Of a stretch of DNA of 64,000 bases, positions 1 through 8,617 are shown one piece after another (position 1 is the stretch's first letter; each line of letters begins with the position of its first letter). The stretch comes from Plantibacter sp050587525 (GTDB lineage Bacteria; Actinomycetota; Actinomycetes; Actinomycetales; Microbacteriaceae). The stretch is taken from the NCBI RefSeq assembly GCF_050587525.1, contig NZ_JBOBFT010000019.1, positions 14,855 through 78,854 of the forward strand. The letters are read 5' to 3'. The notes beneath the pieces were generated by a model. The model saw nothing but the letters and a program-made list of their open reading frames with translations. It was not told the origin of the DNA and did no database searches. A program made the translations under genes and the position numbers.

Positions 1-503
1 CGGTTGAAGTGTTCGGCCGCGTGGATCTGGATGCCGTGGTCGAGTTCCAATGCGGTTCCCGGTGCGCTCGTTCCGACGTCGCGCTCGGACCAGCCTGCGC
101 CTTCGACGAACAGCATGCCCTCCGCACGGCGTCGGAGTTGGCGGTCACCATCGACCCAGAGCAGTCGACCCATGGCGTCCCCGACCGCCACGAGGATCCC
201 GGAGTCGTCATCCGCGTCCTTGACGAGCAGGCGTCGGATGACCGGCAGGACACCGGCGAGTGGATGGCCAAGGCGATGTTCGCGCAGTTCCGTGTCGTCG
301 AACGCGAGCGGAGGCAGGAGGTTGTCGGGGTCGAGGTGGTGTTCGGCCGATCGTTCCCAGGACTCGCGGACCAGACGTCGGACGGTGGCGTCCGGTGAGG
401 CTTCGAGATCGGGCGATGCTGCAGACGGTGCCACGAGGGACGGTGATGAGCGTGTTCGGGCGCTCGCCGATGTCAGGCCAGTGGCGAGCCAAGGACTGGT
501 CAT
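1..503 (-). CDS. GAF-domain helix-turn-helix regulator, AcoR-like (3' part cut by window edge)
   Basis: The gene reads leftward off the window, so only the first ~167 residues are visible and the C-terminal DNA-binding part is missing. After a ~45-residue Ser/Ala-rich leader comes RRLVRESWERSAEHHLDPDN, then a PLAFDDTEL segment, VLPVIRRLLV, and VGDAMGRLLWVDGD followed by EGMLFVEGAGWSERDVGTSA. This is the N-terminal half of actinobacterial sigma-54-activator-like or GAF regulators that sense small molecules. The ATG at 503 is the first in-frame Met upstream of the conserved part, and no clear ribosome binding site precedes it. The effector and targets cannot be told from this fragment. Confidence 0.7.
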   Translation of the reverse strand, partial: MTSPWLATGLTSASARTRSSPSLVAPSAASPDLEASPDATVRRLVRESWERSAEHHLDPDNLLPPLAFDDTELREHRLGHPLAGVLPVIRRLLVKDADDDSGILVAVGDAMGRLLWVDGDRQLRRRAEGMLFVEGAGWSERDVGTSAPGTALELDHGIQIHAAEHFN

Positions 504-613
504 CGAGTGCACCGCCCATCATCATCGATCGGTTCGGAGGTGGATTCAGTCTACGTGCGGGGTTCGGTGAGGTCGCCCTTGCGCAGTGGGGGTCGTGCAG
601 TGGGGGTCAGGCA

Positions 614-764
614 CTTCGACAGGCTCAGTGACCGGGGCGGGGAGCTGGTCCCTGAGCTTGTGGAGGGGTGGGGTCTGGGTGGTGGGGGTCTAGCACTTCG
701 ACAGGCTCAGTGACCGGGGCGGGGCGTCTGTGGGCATGGCCCGGTCCCTGAGCTTGTCGAAGGG
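614..764. repeat. REP-like repeats, four copies in mixed orientation
   Basis: CTTCGACAGGCTCAG followed by TGACCGGGG occurs at 614 and 696. The opposite orientation (CCCTGAGCTTGTCGAAGGG type) is at about 648 (degenerate) and 746. The stretch 504-801 holds nothing else that I can support. Confidence 0.85.
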
Positions 765-801
765 TTGGGTTCTGGGGTGGGTGGGTGTGGGTTATCCGGT
801 G

Positions 802-2373
802 TCATGGGGGTGGAGGTTGCCGCCGCGTCGGGGGGGTGCGTGTCCGGTCGAGGTGGGCTGGTGGGATGAACCACGGGGACCCGTCACGGATCCGGATGTC
901 CCACCCGTCGGCGTGCACCCGATGGTGGTGGTGTGAGCAGAGCAGGATGCCGTTGTTGAGGTTGGTGGTGCCGCCGGTTGACCACCAGGTGATGTGGTGC
1001 GCTTGGGTGTAGGCGGGTGGGTGTGGGCATCCGGTCCAGGCGCAGCCGCCGTCGCGTTCGGCGAGGGCGATCTTCTGACCGGTGCTGAACAGGCGTCTGC
1101 TTTGTCCGAGGTCGAGGACCTGGGAGGGTCCGGTGAGGATCGCGGGGATGAGGTTCGCATCCCCGGCGAGACGCCGAACCGTGTTGGCGGTGATGGGTTC
1201 GGTGATGCCGTCGATGTGGGCTGCCCCGATACCGTCGGTGAGGTCGTGGAGGTCCATGCGGATCACGATGCTGACGGGTGCGAGCTGGGTGGCGGCTTCG
1301 GTGCAGCCGGCGACGTGGCGGCAGGTGTCCACGAGGGCATCGAGACGGAGCTGCTCGAGAGTGCGGGGCTCGGGCATGTCAGCAGGAATGGTTGGGTCCT
1401 GTTCAGTGTCGGAGGATGTGCCAGTGTCGGAGGCCGATGAACCGCTTGGGCAAGCGCCGCTTCCACTCCCGGCGGGATCTGCGGGGTCGACGAAGTGTGG
1501 GGTGCGGAGGGCTGTACTGACGACGGCATCGATCGCGCCACGCACCCACATCGCCGACGCGGGATCCAGGACCGCGGTGAGTTTCGTCATCCCGCCCGGC
1601 AGTTCCAGGATCCGCAACGACCGGCGTGAGTGCAGCATCTGCTCCCGGGGTTGGGCGCCGTCCTGGTCAAGGATCATCCGCGCACGCACCGCAGCCTTCC
1701 TCGCATCCCCAGGAGACACCCCGGAACAGTGCTCGACCAAGACCCGCTCCACCGCGGCGGTCTTCAAGGTGGTGGCGACGCGGGCACCGAGACGGAGCTC
1801 ACGGACCATCACCGCCGCGGAGTCCACAGTCAGTGTCACAACCGGGGCAGCCCCAGTCGCATCCGGCACGACAAAGCTCGGTCGGATGGCTTCCGCGATC
1901 GCCGGGAACTCACACTCCTGCACCTCACCCAGGAACGTCCGCTTCGGCACCACCGCAGACCCCACTTCCACCAGCACGGCAGCACGGGCCGGGACGATCC
2001 GCCACCGGTCCGCAAGCAACGCCACCGGAGACGAATACCCGTGTGCTTTCGCGAGCCCGTCACCGCCACGCTCCTTCCCGGAACGCGCAGCAACCGTGCC
2101 CGCCCACGCCGCCTGGGCGGCATCGAGCGCGTGCTGGAGCGCACCGAGCTCCTCACCGACCCGGAGCAACCCCAGGTCGTCCATGGACTCGAGCTCCACC
2201 GCAGCAAGACCACTCGATCCCGCAATCGCCGCACCAGCAGCCGGAGCCGAACGTCCGAAGGCGGGCCGGGCGCCATCCCACACCGCGTGCAACCGGCCGA
2301 GGGACGCATCGACCGCGGCCAACGCGCCGGGCTCGGCCGAGCCGGTCGCGGTAGGTGGGGCGGTGAGGGTCAT
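802..2373 (-). CDS. DUF222 / HNH endonuclease family protein
   Basis: A protein of 523 residues with the usual architecture of the multi-copy actinobacterial DUF222-HNH family. A helical DUF222 region covers roughly residues 20-320, followed by a C-terminal HNH module with CAWTGC, AHHITWWSTGGTTNLNNG and LLCSHHHHRVHADGWDIR (about residues 430-480). The metal-binding and catalytic His/Asn/His are all present, so nuclease activity is plausible; the biological role of the family is unresolved. The start at 2373 (MTLTAPP) suits the family, but a GTG at 2457 in the same frame would add 28 residues, and neither has a convincing ribosome binding site. REP-like repeats lie on both sides, seven copies just upstream and four downstream. 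Confidence 0.85.
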   Translation of the reverse strand: MTLTAPPTATGSAEPGALAAVDASLGRLHAVWDGARPAFGRSAPAAGAAIAGSSGLAAVELESMDDLGLLRVGEELGALQHALDAAQAAWAGTVAARSGKERGGDGLAKAHGYSSPVALLADRWRIVPARAAVLVEVGSAVVPKRTFLGEVQECEFPAIAEAIRPSFVVPDATGAAPVVTLTVDSAAVMVRELRLGARVATTLKTAAVERVLVEHCSGVSPGDARKAAVRARMILDQDGAQPREQMLHSRRSLRILELPGGMTKLTAVLDPASAMWVRGAIDAVVSTALRTPHFVDPADPAGSGSGACPSGSSASDTGTSSDTEQDPTIPADMPEPRTLEQLRLDALVDTCRHVAGCTEAATQLAPVSIVIRMDLHDLTDGIGAAHIDGITEPITANTVRRLAGDANLIPAILTGPSQVLDLGQSRRLFSTGQKIALAERDGGCAWTGCPHPPAYTQAHHITWWSTGGTTNLNNGILLCSHHHHRVHADGWDIRIRDGSPWFIPPAHLDRTRTPPTRRQPPPP

Positions 2374-2396
2374 GGAAAGATCATCGCATCGACCAC

Positions 2397-2416
2397 CGAC
2401 ACTGATACACGTGTCG
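2397..2416. promoter_or_regulatory. Inverted repeat upstream of HNH gene
   Basis: CGACAC and GTGTCG are separated by 8 nt, 24 nt upstream of the ATG chosen for the HNH gene. It could be an operator; if translation starts at GTG 2457 it would be coding. Confidence 0.3.
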
Positions 2417-2488
2417 AATATCGCGCTGATCTGGGATGTTTTCCCAACGAGTGTCACCGAGATGCGGTGATCTGATCCGTCGAGTGTT

Positions 2489-2786
2489 GCCCTTCGACAG
2501 GCTCAGGGAACGGGGTGCGGCATCCGGAAGGCTTGCCCTTCGACAGGCTCAGGGAACGGAGCGCGGTGCACGGGAGGCTGCCCTTCGACAGGCTCAGGGA
2601 CCGGGGTGCAGCGCACGGGAGGGCCGCCCTTCGACAGGCTCAGGGACCGGGGTGCGGCGTGCGGGAGGGTTGCCCTTCGACATCAGGGACCGGGGTGCGG
2701 CATCCGGAAGGCTTGCCCTTCGACAGGCTCAGGGACCGGAGTGCGGCGTCCGGAAGACTGGCCCTTCGACAGGCTCAGGGAACGGA
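2489..2786 (+). repeat. Tandem array of seven REP-like units, ~45-bp period
   Basis: GCCCTTCGACAGGCTCAGGG starts at 2489, 2535, 2580, 2627, 2715 and 2761. A fifth-position copy at 2672 has lost GGCTCAG. The intervening ~22 nt are also related (variants of GTGCGGCGTCCGGAAGGCTT), so this is a true tandem array rather than spacers between repeats. Confidence 0.9.
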
Positions 2787-2797
2787 GTGCCAGAGGA

Positions 2798-3877
2798 TCA
2801 GGAGCCGAGCGGGAGGGCCGTGCGCGGAGGAAGATCAGGGAACGCCGCGTTGTAGCGGAGGCGGGAGGCGGCCGAAGCGAGCGCGTCGAGCGCCATCGCA
2901 TCGGGGAATGCAATGGGGAAGACCGTCACAGGGCGCAGCCCGACGAGACGACCCGCACCGTCGAATGACACCCGACCATACGCGAGAGCCGCCGGCGCCA
3001 TGTCGTCCCGGACGACCACAACGGTCCGCATCGCATCGACAGGTGTCCCTTCACGAGCGGCAGCAGCAGCAGACGAGGGAAGTGCAGCAGCAGCAGCAGC
3101 ACCAGCACCAGCAGAACCAGCACCAAGCCCGACCACGGGATCGATGCGCTCGTCACGAACGAAGACGACCCGAGCGCGTTTCGACATCGCGAGCGCCGAG
3201 GTGACGACTCGTTCGACGTGCGCGAGCATCGTCCGACCAGCGATCGACCCCACAGTCACGGGAGCGGGCCCGACCCCATCCCCCATCCCGTACCAGGGCG
3301 TGAGGTACGTCGGATCCTCCCCGAACACCCGAGCCACATCCCCACTCACCCAACGATCACGCTTGGCACCCCACGGGGTCGGAACCTCGGACAGCAGATA
3401 CCCGTAGACGTGGAGCAGTCCCGCGTTCCCGATCGGCCAGGCGATGCCATCCGATTCCCCGAGTCCGGCGACGGCGTGCAGCGCTTCGAACGTCGCACGG
3501 TCCAGGACCGGGACCCCCGCATGCTCGTCGACGACCGTCGACAGACCCCATCGCGAGAGTCGACCACCCGCCGCATCGATTCGGATCTGCTCGACCAACC
3601 ACGGCAACCGGTCAGTGATCACGGCGCGAGCGTCGAGCGGCCCACTCGCCGACGCGGAGGCCGCGACCGCCGCCGATCCGATGCCGACAGCATCGCCCGT
3701 CGAGTTCACCGTCGCAGTCGTCACAGTCGTCGCAGCGGTCACAGTGGTCGCAGCGGTCCCTGAAGCGTCCACGTCCACCTCGGCCACATGCGCCGCACGC
3801 GCAGCGTTCACGTGCAACATCGCGGCGACCTCGAGCAGCTGCGCATGTCGATCACCGGAGGTCTCATCGTTCGCCAT
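2798..3877 (-). CDS. Conserved-looking protein of unknown function with Ala/Thr low-complexity tracts
   Basis: A protein of 359 residues that I do not recognise. The start at ATG 3877 is supported by a TACGAT -10 box 6 nt upstream; longer in-frame starts at 3940 and 3952 would run through that promoter. There is no signal peptide or membrane helix. Well-structured, family-like sequence (ITDRLPWLVEQIRIDAAGG, then WPIGNAGLLHVYGYLLSEV and RDRWVSGDVARVFG) is interrupted by Thr/Val/Ala repeats near residues 45-60 and by polyalanine near residues 245-265, encoded by runs of gca codons. It stands alone: REP repeats lie downstream and a divergent HAD gene upstream. The codon pattern is normal for the window, so I take it as real. 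Confidence 0.65.
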   Translation of the reverse strand: MANDETSGDRHAQLLEVAAMLHVNAARAAHVAEVDVDASGTAATTVTAATTVTTATVNSTGDAVGIGSAAVAASASASGPLDARAVITDRLPWLVEQIRIDAAGGRLSRWGLSTVVDEHAGVPVLDRATFEALHAVAGLGESDGIAWPIGNAGLLHVYGYLLSEVPTPWGAKRDRWVSGDVARVFGEDPTYLTPWYGMGDGVGPAPVTVGSIAGRTMLAHVERVVTSALAMSKRARVVFVRDERIDPVVGLGAGSAGAGAAAAAALPSSAAAAAREGTPVDAMRTVVVVRDDMAPAALAYGRVSFDGAGRLVGLRPVTVFPIAFPDAMALDALASAASRLRYNAAFPDLPPRTALPLGS

Positions 3878-3883
3878 CCGCAC

Positions 3884-3889
3884 ATCGTA
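3884..3889 (-). promoter_or_regulatory. -10 box (leaderless) for the 3877 gene
   Basis: TACGAT on the minus strand, exactly 6 nt before the ATG at 3877, so the mRNA would start at or next to the start codon. Confidence 0.5.
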
Positions 3890-4166
3890 CGCAGAGGCGG
3901 TGAACGGTCGGCGCACCTGGGACGGCCGTGACTCGCGCATCCGCCGTCTCACCGCGATCGGAATTCACCGCTCGTTCATCTGGAGTGGTCGTTTCGTCCA
4001 TTTTCGACTCCTACTCTGGACGCATCGTCCACAGAGTGATCCGGACGGCACACCCACAACGGCATGACGGCTCCAGAGTCGACGTCGCCGAAACACCCCA
4101 GCCCAATCCCGGCCCCTCCCCGGCCCAACCCGGCTCAAGCCCAGCCCCACGAAAGGACACCACCGA

Positions 4167-4856
4167 GTGAGTACGCGCACGAACACCCTGGTCTTCGACT
4201 TCGACGGGACGATCTCCCTCGGTCACGGACCGGTGCTCGCTTACGCCAACGGCGTCGCCGCATCGCTCCCCGCAGACCGAGCAGACTCCCTCCTCCACGA
4301 ACTCACCGCCGGCCTCGCGGCGCACCCCTCCGGTCGGGTCCCGGGGACGGACGCGATCGACGGCTACGCCCTCGTCCGCGAGCTGGCCCTGTCCAGAGGC
4401 GCGGACGAAACCCAGCTGAGCGACGCCTACCTGTCGAGCCGCGAACGCCTCGCGACTCCCGACGCGCAGATCAACGCACCGAACGGACTCGTCGCGTTCC
4501 TCGCCGAAGCCAGACGCTCCGCACACCTCATCCTCGCGACGAACGCACCGGACATCCGAATCCCCGAAGCACTCGACGTCCTCGGCATCAGCGAACTCTT
4601 CGACGAGGTGCACACATCGGTCGGCAAGCCCGACGGGCTCCACACCATCCTCGATCGCTGGCTGCCGGTCGGCAGAGTGCTCGCGATCGGGGACGTCTGG
4701 GCCAACGACCTCGAACCTGCCCAACGGCGCGGAGCGACAACGGCACTCGTCGCGTCGGCCGATGATGCTCTCGAGGTCACCCCGGACTTCCGGGCGACGC
4801 ACCTCGACGAGCTGTACCCCGCGATCCTCGACTGGCTCGGCATCGGCGTGGACTGA
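4167..4856 (+). CDS. HAD-family hydrolase
   Basis: A protein of 229 residues that begins with the HAD nucleophile motif VFDFDGTIS (Asp11, Asp13 acid/base). It has motif II LILATNA near residues 120-126, the KPD lysine near residue 153, and motif IV IGDVWANDLEPA near residues 173-185. The helical cap between motifs I and II marks a small-molecule phosphatase or phosphonatase-like enzyme; the substrate is unknown. The GTG start has GAAAGGA 9 nt upstream. The next genes downstream on the same strand encode a phosphonate-type importer, so this enzyme may act on the imported organophosphorus compound. That link is inference, because 214 nt with three REP repeats separate them. Confidence 0.8.
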   Translation: MSTRTNTLVFDFDGTISLGHGPVLAYANGVAASLPADRADSLLHELTAGLAAHPSGRVPGTDAIDGYALVRELALSRGADETQLSDAYLSSRERLATPDAQINAPNGLVAFLAEARRSAHLILATNAPDIRIPEALDVLGISELFDEVHTSVGKPDGLHTILDRWLPVGRVLAIGDVWANDLEPAQRRGATTALVASADDALEVTPDFRATHLDELYPAILDWLGIGVD

Positions 4857-4878
4857 CGCCGGGGCCACGCGGCAGTCG

Positions 4879-4996
4879 AGAGCTTCGACAGGCTCAGCGA
4901 CCGGGGCCCGGACAGCAACAGAGCGCTTCGACAGGCTCAGCGACCGGGGCCCGGACAGCAACAGAGCACTTCGACAGGCTCAGCGACCGGAACCAC
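4879..4996 (+). repeat. Three tandem REP-like units, 43-bp period
   Basis: CTTCGACAGGCTCAGCGACC occurs at 4883, 4926 and 4969; the first two copies are followed by GGGGCCCGGACAGCAAC. The array fills the gap between the HAD gene and phnD. Confidence 0.9.
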
Positions 4997-5070
4997 ACAG
5001 CGACCGGAACCGGACAGCGACCAATTCCTCACCCTCCACCTCCTCACCCCTCTCAACAAAGGCAGAAACC

Positions 5071-6048
5071 GTGATCTCCAGAAAGCACCTCACCATCGCA
5101 GGGGCGACCGTCGCCGCAGCGCTCGCCCTCGTCGGCTGCGCATCCGGCAGCTCGACCGCAGGCGACACCGCAGCACCGAAGGCCGACCCGACGTCGATCG
5201 TCCTCGCACTCGTCCCCTCGCAGGACCAGGGCGCGCTCGTCGACACCGCGAAACCCCTCACCGACTACCTGACGAAGGAACTCGGCATCGACGTCACGGG
5301 CGTCGTGTCGAAGGACTATCAGGCGGCCGTCGAGGCGATGGGGGCGGGCCAGGCGCAGATCGGCTTCCTCCCCTCCCTGCAGCTGTGGCAGGCGAAGGAC
5401 ATGTACAACGCATCCGTCGTCCTCCAGACCGAACGCAACGGCAACATCACCTACCCGGGCCAGTTCATGACGAACAACCCGGACAAGTACTGCAAGGACA
5501 CCCCCGTCGAGCGCGACGGCAAGATGTTCTGCAACGGAGCCGACGCTCTCAAGGGACCCGCCGGCCTCGACAGCATCACGAAGATGAAGGGCGCCAAGGT
5601 CTCCGTCCTCGGCCCCGGTTCGCCCGCGGGCTACATCTACCCGATCCTCGCGCTCAAGGAGGCCGGTCTGAACACCGACACCGACATCCAGCAGGTGCCG
5701 GTCACGGCGAACGACGCGAGCGTGCTCGCCGTGTACAACGGTGACGCCGAAGTCGGCTTCAGCTTCTGGGACGCACGCGACATCGTGAAGAAGGACGTTC
5801 CGGACGTCGGCCAGAAGGTCACGGTCTTCGCGCTGACGGACGAGATCCCGAACGACGGCGTCGCCGTCTCCTCCGACCTCTCCCCCAAGCTGCAGGAGAA
5901 GATCACCAAGGCCCTCGAGGACTACTCGAACACGGACGAGGGCAGCAAGGTCCTCACCTCCATCTACTCGATCACGAAGCTCGCACCCGCGGACCCGTCG
6001 ACCCTCGATGTCGTCGCCCGCGCCGCCAAGAAGCTCGGACTGGTCTGA
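5071..6048 (+). CDS. phnD: Phosphonate-type ABC transporter substrate-binding lipoprotein
   Basis: A lipoprotein of 325 residues. The GTG start has AAAGG 8 nt upstream. The signal peptide is RKHLTIAGATVAAALALVGC, with a lipobox cysteine near residue 21. Mature motifs match the PhnD/PtxB family: LVPSQDQG, TDYLTKELGIDVTGVVSKDY, GAGQAQIGFLPSLQLW, GSPAGYIYPILAL and VGFSFWDARD. An insertion with two cysteines (YCKDTPVERDGKMFCNG) about 110-130 residues into the protein could form a disulfide on the outside of the cell. It heads the phnD-phnC-phnE-phnE-regulator operon. The ligand may be a phosphonate, phosphite or a phosphate ester; no C-P lyase genes are present to decide. Confidence 0.9.
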   Translation: MISRKHLTIAGATVAAALALVGCASGSSTAGDTAAPKADPTSIVLALVPSQDQGALVDTAKPLTDYLTKELGIDVTGVVSKDYQAAVEAMGAGQAQIGFLPSLQLWQAKDMYNASVVLQTERNGNITYPGQFMTNNPDKYCKDTPVERDGKMFCNGADALKGPAGLDSITKMKGAKVSVLGPGSPAGYIYPILALKEAGLNTDTDIQQVPVTANDASVLAVYNGDAEVGFSFWDARDIVKKDVPDVGQKVTVFALTDEIPNDGVAVSSDLSPKLQEKITKALEDYSNTDEGSKVLTSIYSITKLAPADPSTLDVVARAAKKLGLV

Positions 6049-6051
6049 TCG

Positions 6052-6876
6052 ATGACCGACATCACGTCGGGTGCGGAGGCCGGGGCTGCTGCTCCGGCCT
6101 CCGCGCCGTGGTCCATCCGGGCCAGGAGTCTCACCGTCCGCTACCCCAACGGGGTCACCGCGCTCCGTGACGTCGACCTCGACGTCGCCGCGGGCGAGAT
6201 GGTCTCGGTCGTCGGCCTCTCCGGTTCGGGCAAGTCGAGTCTCATCCGCACCATCAACGGCCTCGTACCGGTGACGAGCGGAACACTCGAAGTCGGGGGG
6301 ACCCCGTTGCACAGCGCACGACCGAGGGAACTCCGTCGACTGCGCGGCGACATCGGCATGATCTTCCAGGGGTTCAACCTCGCGAAGCGGACGAGCGTCC
6401 TCAACAATGTGCTCGTCGGCCGTCTCGCACACACACCGACATGGCGGACGCTGCTCGGCGCCTACACGGCAACGGATCGACGGATCGCCTTCGAGGCACT
6501 CCATCGCGTCGACATCCTCGGCAAGGCGTGGGATCGCGCATCGAGCCTGTCCGGCGGTCAGCAGCAGCGCGTCGCCATCGCACGAGCGCTGAGCCAGGAA
6601 CCACGGCTCGTCCTCGCCGACGAACCGGTAGCGAGCCTCGATCCGCCAACGGCACGCGGCGTGATGGAGGACCTCAAGCGCATCAATGAGGACCTCGGGA
6701 TCACGGTCCTCACGAACCTGCATCTGATGGATCTCGCCCGTCGGTACGGCTCCCGCATGATCGGTCTCCGTGCTGGAGAGATCGTCTACGACGGACCTGC
6801 AGCGACCGCGACGGATGACGACTTCGCAGCGATCTACGGACGCTCGGTGCAGCGCGAGGACGTGCTCGAGGCATGA
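6052..6876 (+). CDS. phnC: Phosphonate-type ABC transporter ATP-binding protein
   Basis: A protein of 274 residues; the ATG lies 3 nt after the phnD stop. It has all ABC ATPase motifs: Walker A GLSGSGKSS at about residue 55, Q-loop IFQGFNLAKR, signature LSGGQQQRVAIARAL from about residue 166, Walker B RLVLADEPVASLDPP near residue 190, and the switch His in TNLHLMDLA. The IFQGFNL-RTSVLNNVL region followed by a long helical insert is typical of PhnC. It drives import together with the two permeases that follow. The first 20 residues are a low-complexity extension. Confidence 0.93.
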   Translation: MTDITSGAEAGAAAPASAPWSIRARSLTVRYPNGVTALRDVDLDVAAGEMVSVVGLSGSGKSSLIRTINGLVPVTSGTLEVGGTPLHSARPRELRRLRGDIGMIFQGFNLAKRTSVLNNVLVGRLAHTPTWRTLLGAYTATDRRIAFEALHRVDILGKAWDRASSLSGGQQQRVAIARALSQEPRLVLADEPVASLDPPTARGVMEDLKRINEDLGITVLTNLHLMDLARRYGSRMIGLRAGEIVYDGPAATATDDDFAAIYGRSVQREDVLEA

Positions 6877-7718
6877 GCGCGCCAGCAGCCGTCGGCACCG
6901 AAGCAGCAGCCACGACAACAGCCGCTCGTGCCATCGTTCCACCGCCCCGCCCCGCGGGCCGATGGAAGCCGTGGGCCGCCCTCGCCGTCGTGCTCGCGAT
7001 CACGGCCGTCGCGATGAGCCCGCAGTGGGGCATCGCATTCGGCTTCGACGCGATCGCCCGCAACTGGATGAACGGAGCCGAGAAAGTGCTCCGACTCCTG
7101 CAACCGGACTGGTCGTTCTTCCCGCGCACCGTCGCACCGCTCGTCGAGACGGTTCAGATGGCCGTCATCGCGACCGCCATCGGCGTCATCGTGTCGTTGC
7201 CGCTCAGCCTGTGGGCGGCACGGCTCACGAACCCGAATCGCATCGGTCGCGGCGTCCTCCGCACGATCCTCAACATCGTTCGGAGCATCCCGGAACTGCT
7301 CTACGCCTCGATCCTCGTCGCGATGGTCGGTGTCGGAGCGCTCCCCGGCATCATCGCGATGGTCCTCTTCACGATCGGGATCGTCGTGAAGATGGTCTCC
7401 GAGGCGATCGAAGCGAACGATGCCGGGCCCATCGAAGCCGGGCGGGCCGCCGGAGGCACGCAACTCCAGATCAATCGCGCCGTCGCGCTCCCCGACGTGT
7501 GGCCGGCCTTCATCGGGCAATCGCTCTACGTCCTCGAACTCAACGTCCGGGCGTCGGCCGTCCTCGGGCTCGTCGGCGCCGGTGGCCTCGGTCTCCTGAT
7601 CGACGCCGTGCGCACCTACTACCGGTACGACCAGCTCGCCCTCATCATCCTCGAGATCCTCGTCATCGTCGTCGCGATCGACCTCATCTCCGCCGCTGTC
7701 AGAAAGCGACTCGTATGA
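6873..7718 (+). CDS. phnE: Phosphonate-type ABC transporter permease, first copy
   Basis: A protein of 281 residues whose start overlaps the phnC stop (ATGA), indicating translational coupling. After a disordered ~28-residue N-terminus there are about six membrane helices. The EAA loop EANDAGPIEAGRAAGGTQLQ followed by VALPDVWPAF is the contact site for PhnC, and LNVRASAVLGLVGAGGLG is the PhnE-type closing motif. Together with the next gene it forms a heterodimeric channel. Confidence 0.9.
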   Translation: MSAPAAVGTEAAATTTAARAIVPPPRPAGRWKPWAALAVVLAITAVAMSPQWGIAFGFDAIARNWMNGAEKVLRLLQPDWSFFPRTVAPLVETVQMAVIATAIGVIVSLPLSLWAARLTNPNRIGRGVLRTILNIVRSIPELLYASILVAMVGVGALPGIIAMVLFTIGIVVKMVSEAIEANDAGPIEAGRAAGGTQLQINRAVALPDVWPAFIGQSLYVLELNVRASAVLGLVGAGGLGLLIDAVRTYYRYDQLALIILEILVIVVAIDLISAAVRKRLV

Positions 7719-8617
7719 CCGCCACCGCACCGGCCCGGGCGACACCGCCGACCCCTCCGAACCACCCGACATCGCCGGGCGGGCGACGGGGCACAGGCGT
7801 CCCCGGCATTTCTGGCATCCCTCCGAAACCACGGCATCCGGCCGTCACCGTCGCCTGGGTCGTCGTGACGCTCATCGTCGTCGCGTCGTTCTGGTCGATC
7901 GAGATCGCGTGGGGTCGCCTCGCCGAGCTCCCGGCGGCGATCGTCCGCTACACGTGGCTCATGTTCTCGAACCCCGACTGGTCGAAGCTCCCCGAAGCGC
8001 TCCTGCAGACCTGGCGGTCGCTCGAGATGGCGTGGGTGGGCACCTTCCTCGGCATCATCGTCGCCACACCGCTCAGCTTCCTCGCCGCCCGCGGCTTCGG
8101 TCCTGCACCCAGCCGATGGTTCCTCCGCATCCTGTTCAGCGTCATCCGTGCAGTGCCGGAGATCATCACGGCCATCATCATCCTGTCCGTCACCGGCCTC
8201 ACTCCACTCACCGGCGCACTCGCGCTCGCCGTCGGCAGCGTCGGAACCCTCGGCAAGTGGGGGTATGAATCGATCGAGGGCGTCGACCCAGGTCCGATCG
8301 AAGCCGTCCGAGCCGCAGGAGGGCGCACGAGCCAGGCGATCCGTTGGGGCGTCTGGCCCCAGGTCACGCCCGACTTCCTGTCGTTCTGGCTGTACCGCTT
8401 CGAGATCAACGTCCGCGCATCTGCCGTCCTCGGTCTCATCGGCGTGGGAGGGATCGGCGACATGCTCACCTCCTACACGCAGTACCGCGAGTGGTCCACT
8501 GTCGGTATGTTGCTTCTGGTGGTGATCGTCGTCACCATGTCGATCGACGCCGTCTCCGGATTCCTCCGGCGCCGGATCACCGAGGGGGTGCCGGTCCGTG
8601 AACTGGTCGGGAACTGA
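7715..8617 (+). CDS. phnE: Phosphonate-type ABC transporter permease, second copy
   Basis: A protein of 300 residues, again starting in an ATGA overlap with the gene before. A Pro/Gly-rich ~40-residue N-terminal tail is followed by about six membrane helices. The EAA loop reads EGVDPGPIEAVRAAGGRTSQ and the end motif FEINVRASAVLGLIGVGGIG. It is homologous to the first permease but not a recent copy: the conserved loops match while the rest has diverged. Two phnE genes in tandem are common for this transporter type. Confidence 0.9.
   Translation: MTATAPARATPPTPPNHPTSPGGRRGTGVPGISGIPPKPRHPAVTVAWVVVTLIVVASFWSIEIAWGRLAELPAAIVRYTWLMFSNPDWSKLPEALLQTWRSLEMAWVGTFLGIIVATPLSFLAARGFGPAPSRWFLRILFSVIRAVPEIITAIIILSVTGLTPLTGALALAVGSVGTLGKWGYESIEGVDPGPIEAVRAAGGRTSQAIRWGVWPQVTPDFLSFWLYRFEINVRASAVLGLIGVGGIGDMLTSYTQYREWSTVGMLLLVVIVVTMSIDAVSGFLRRRITEGVPVRELVGN

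Noticed and set aside
2489..2786. CRISPR-like array (regular ~23-nt repeats every ~45 bp)
   Set aside because: The spacers are related to each other, the repeat is the same REP core found all over the window, and no cas genes are near.
5053..6942. A 629-codon open frame antisense to phnD and phnC
   Set aside because: Same reason: the plus-strand genes have complete motifs and ribosome binding sites.
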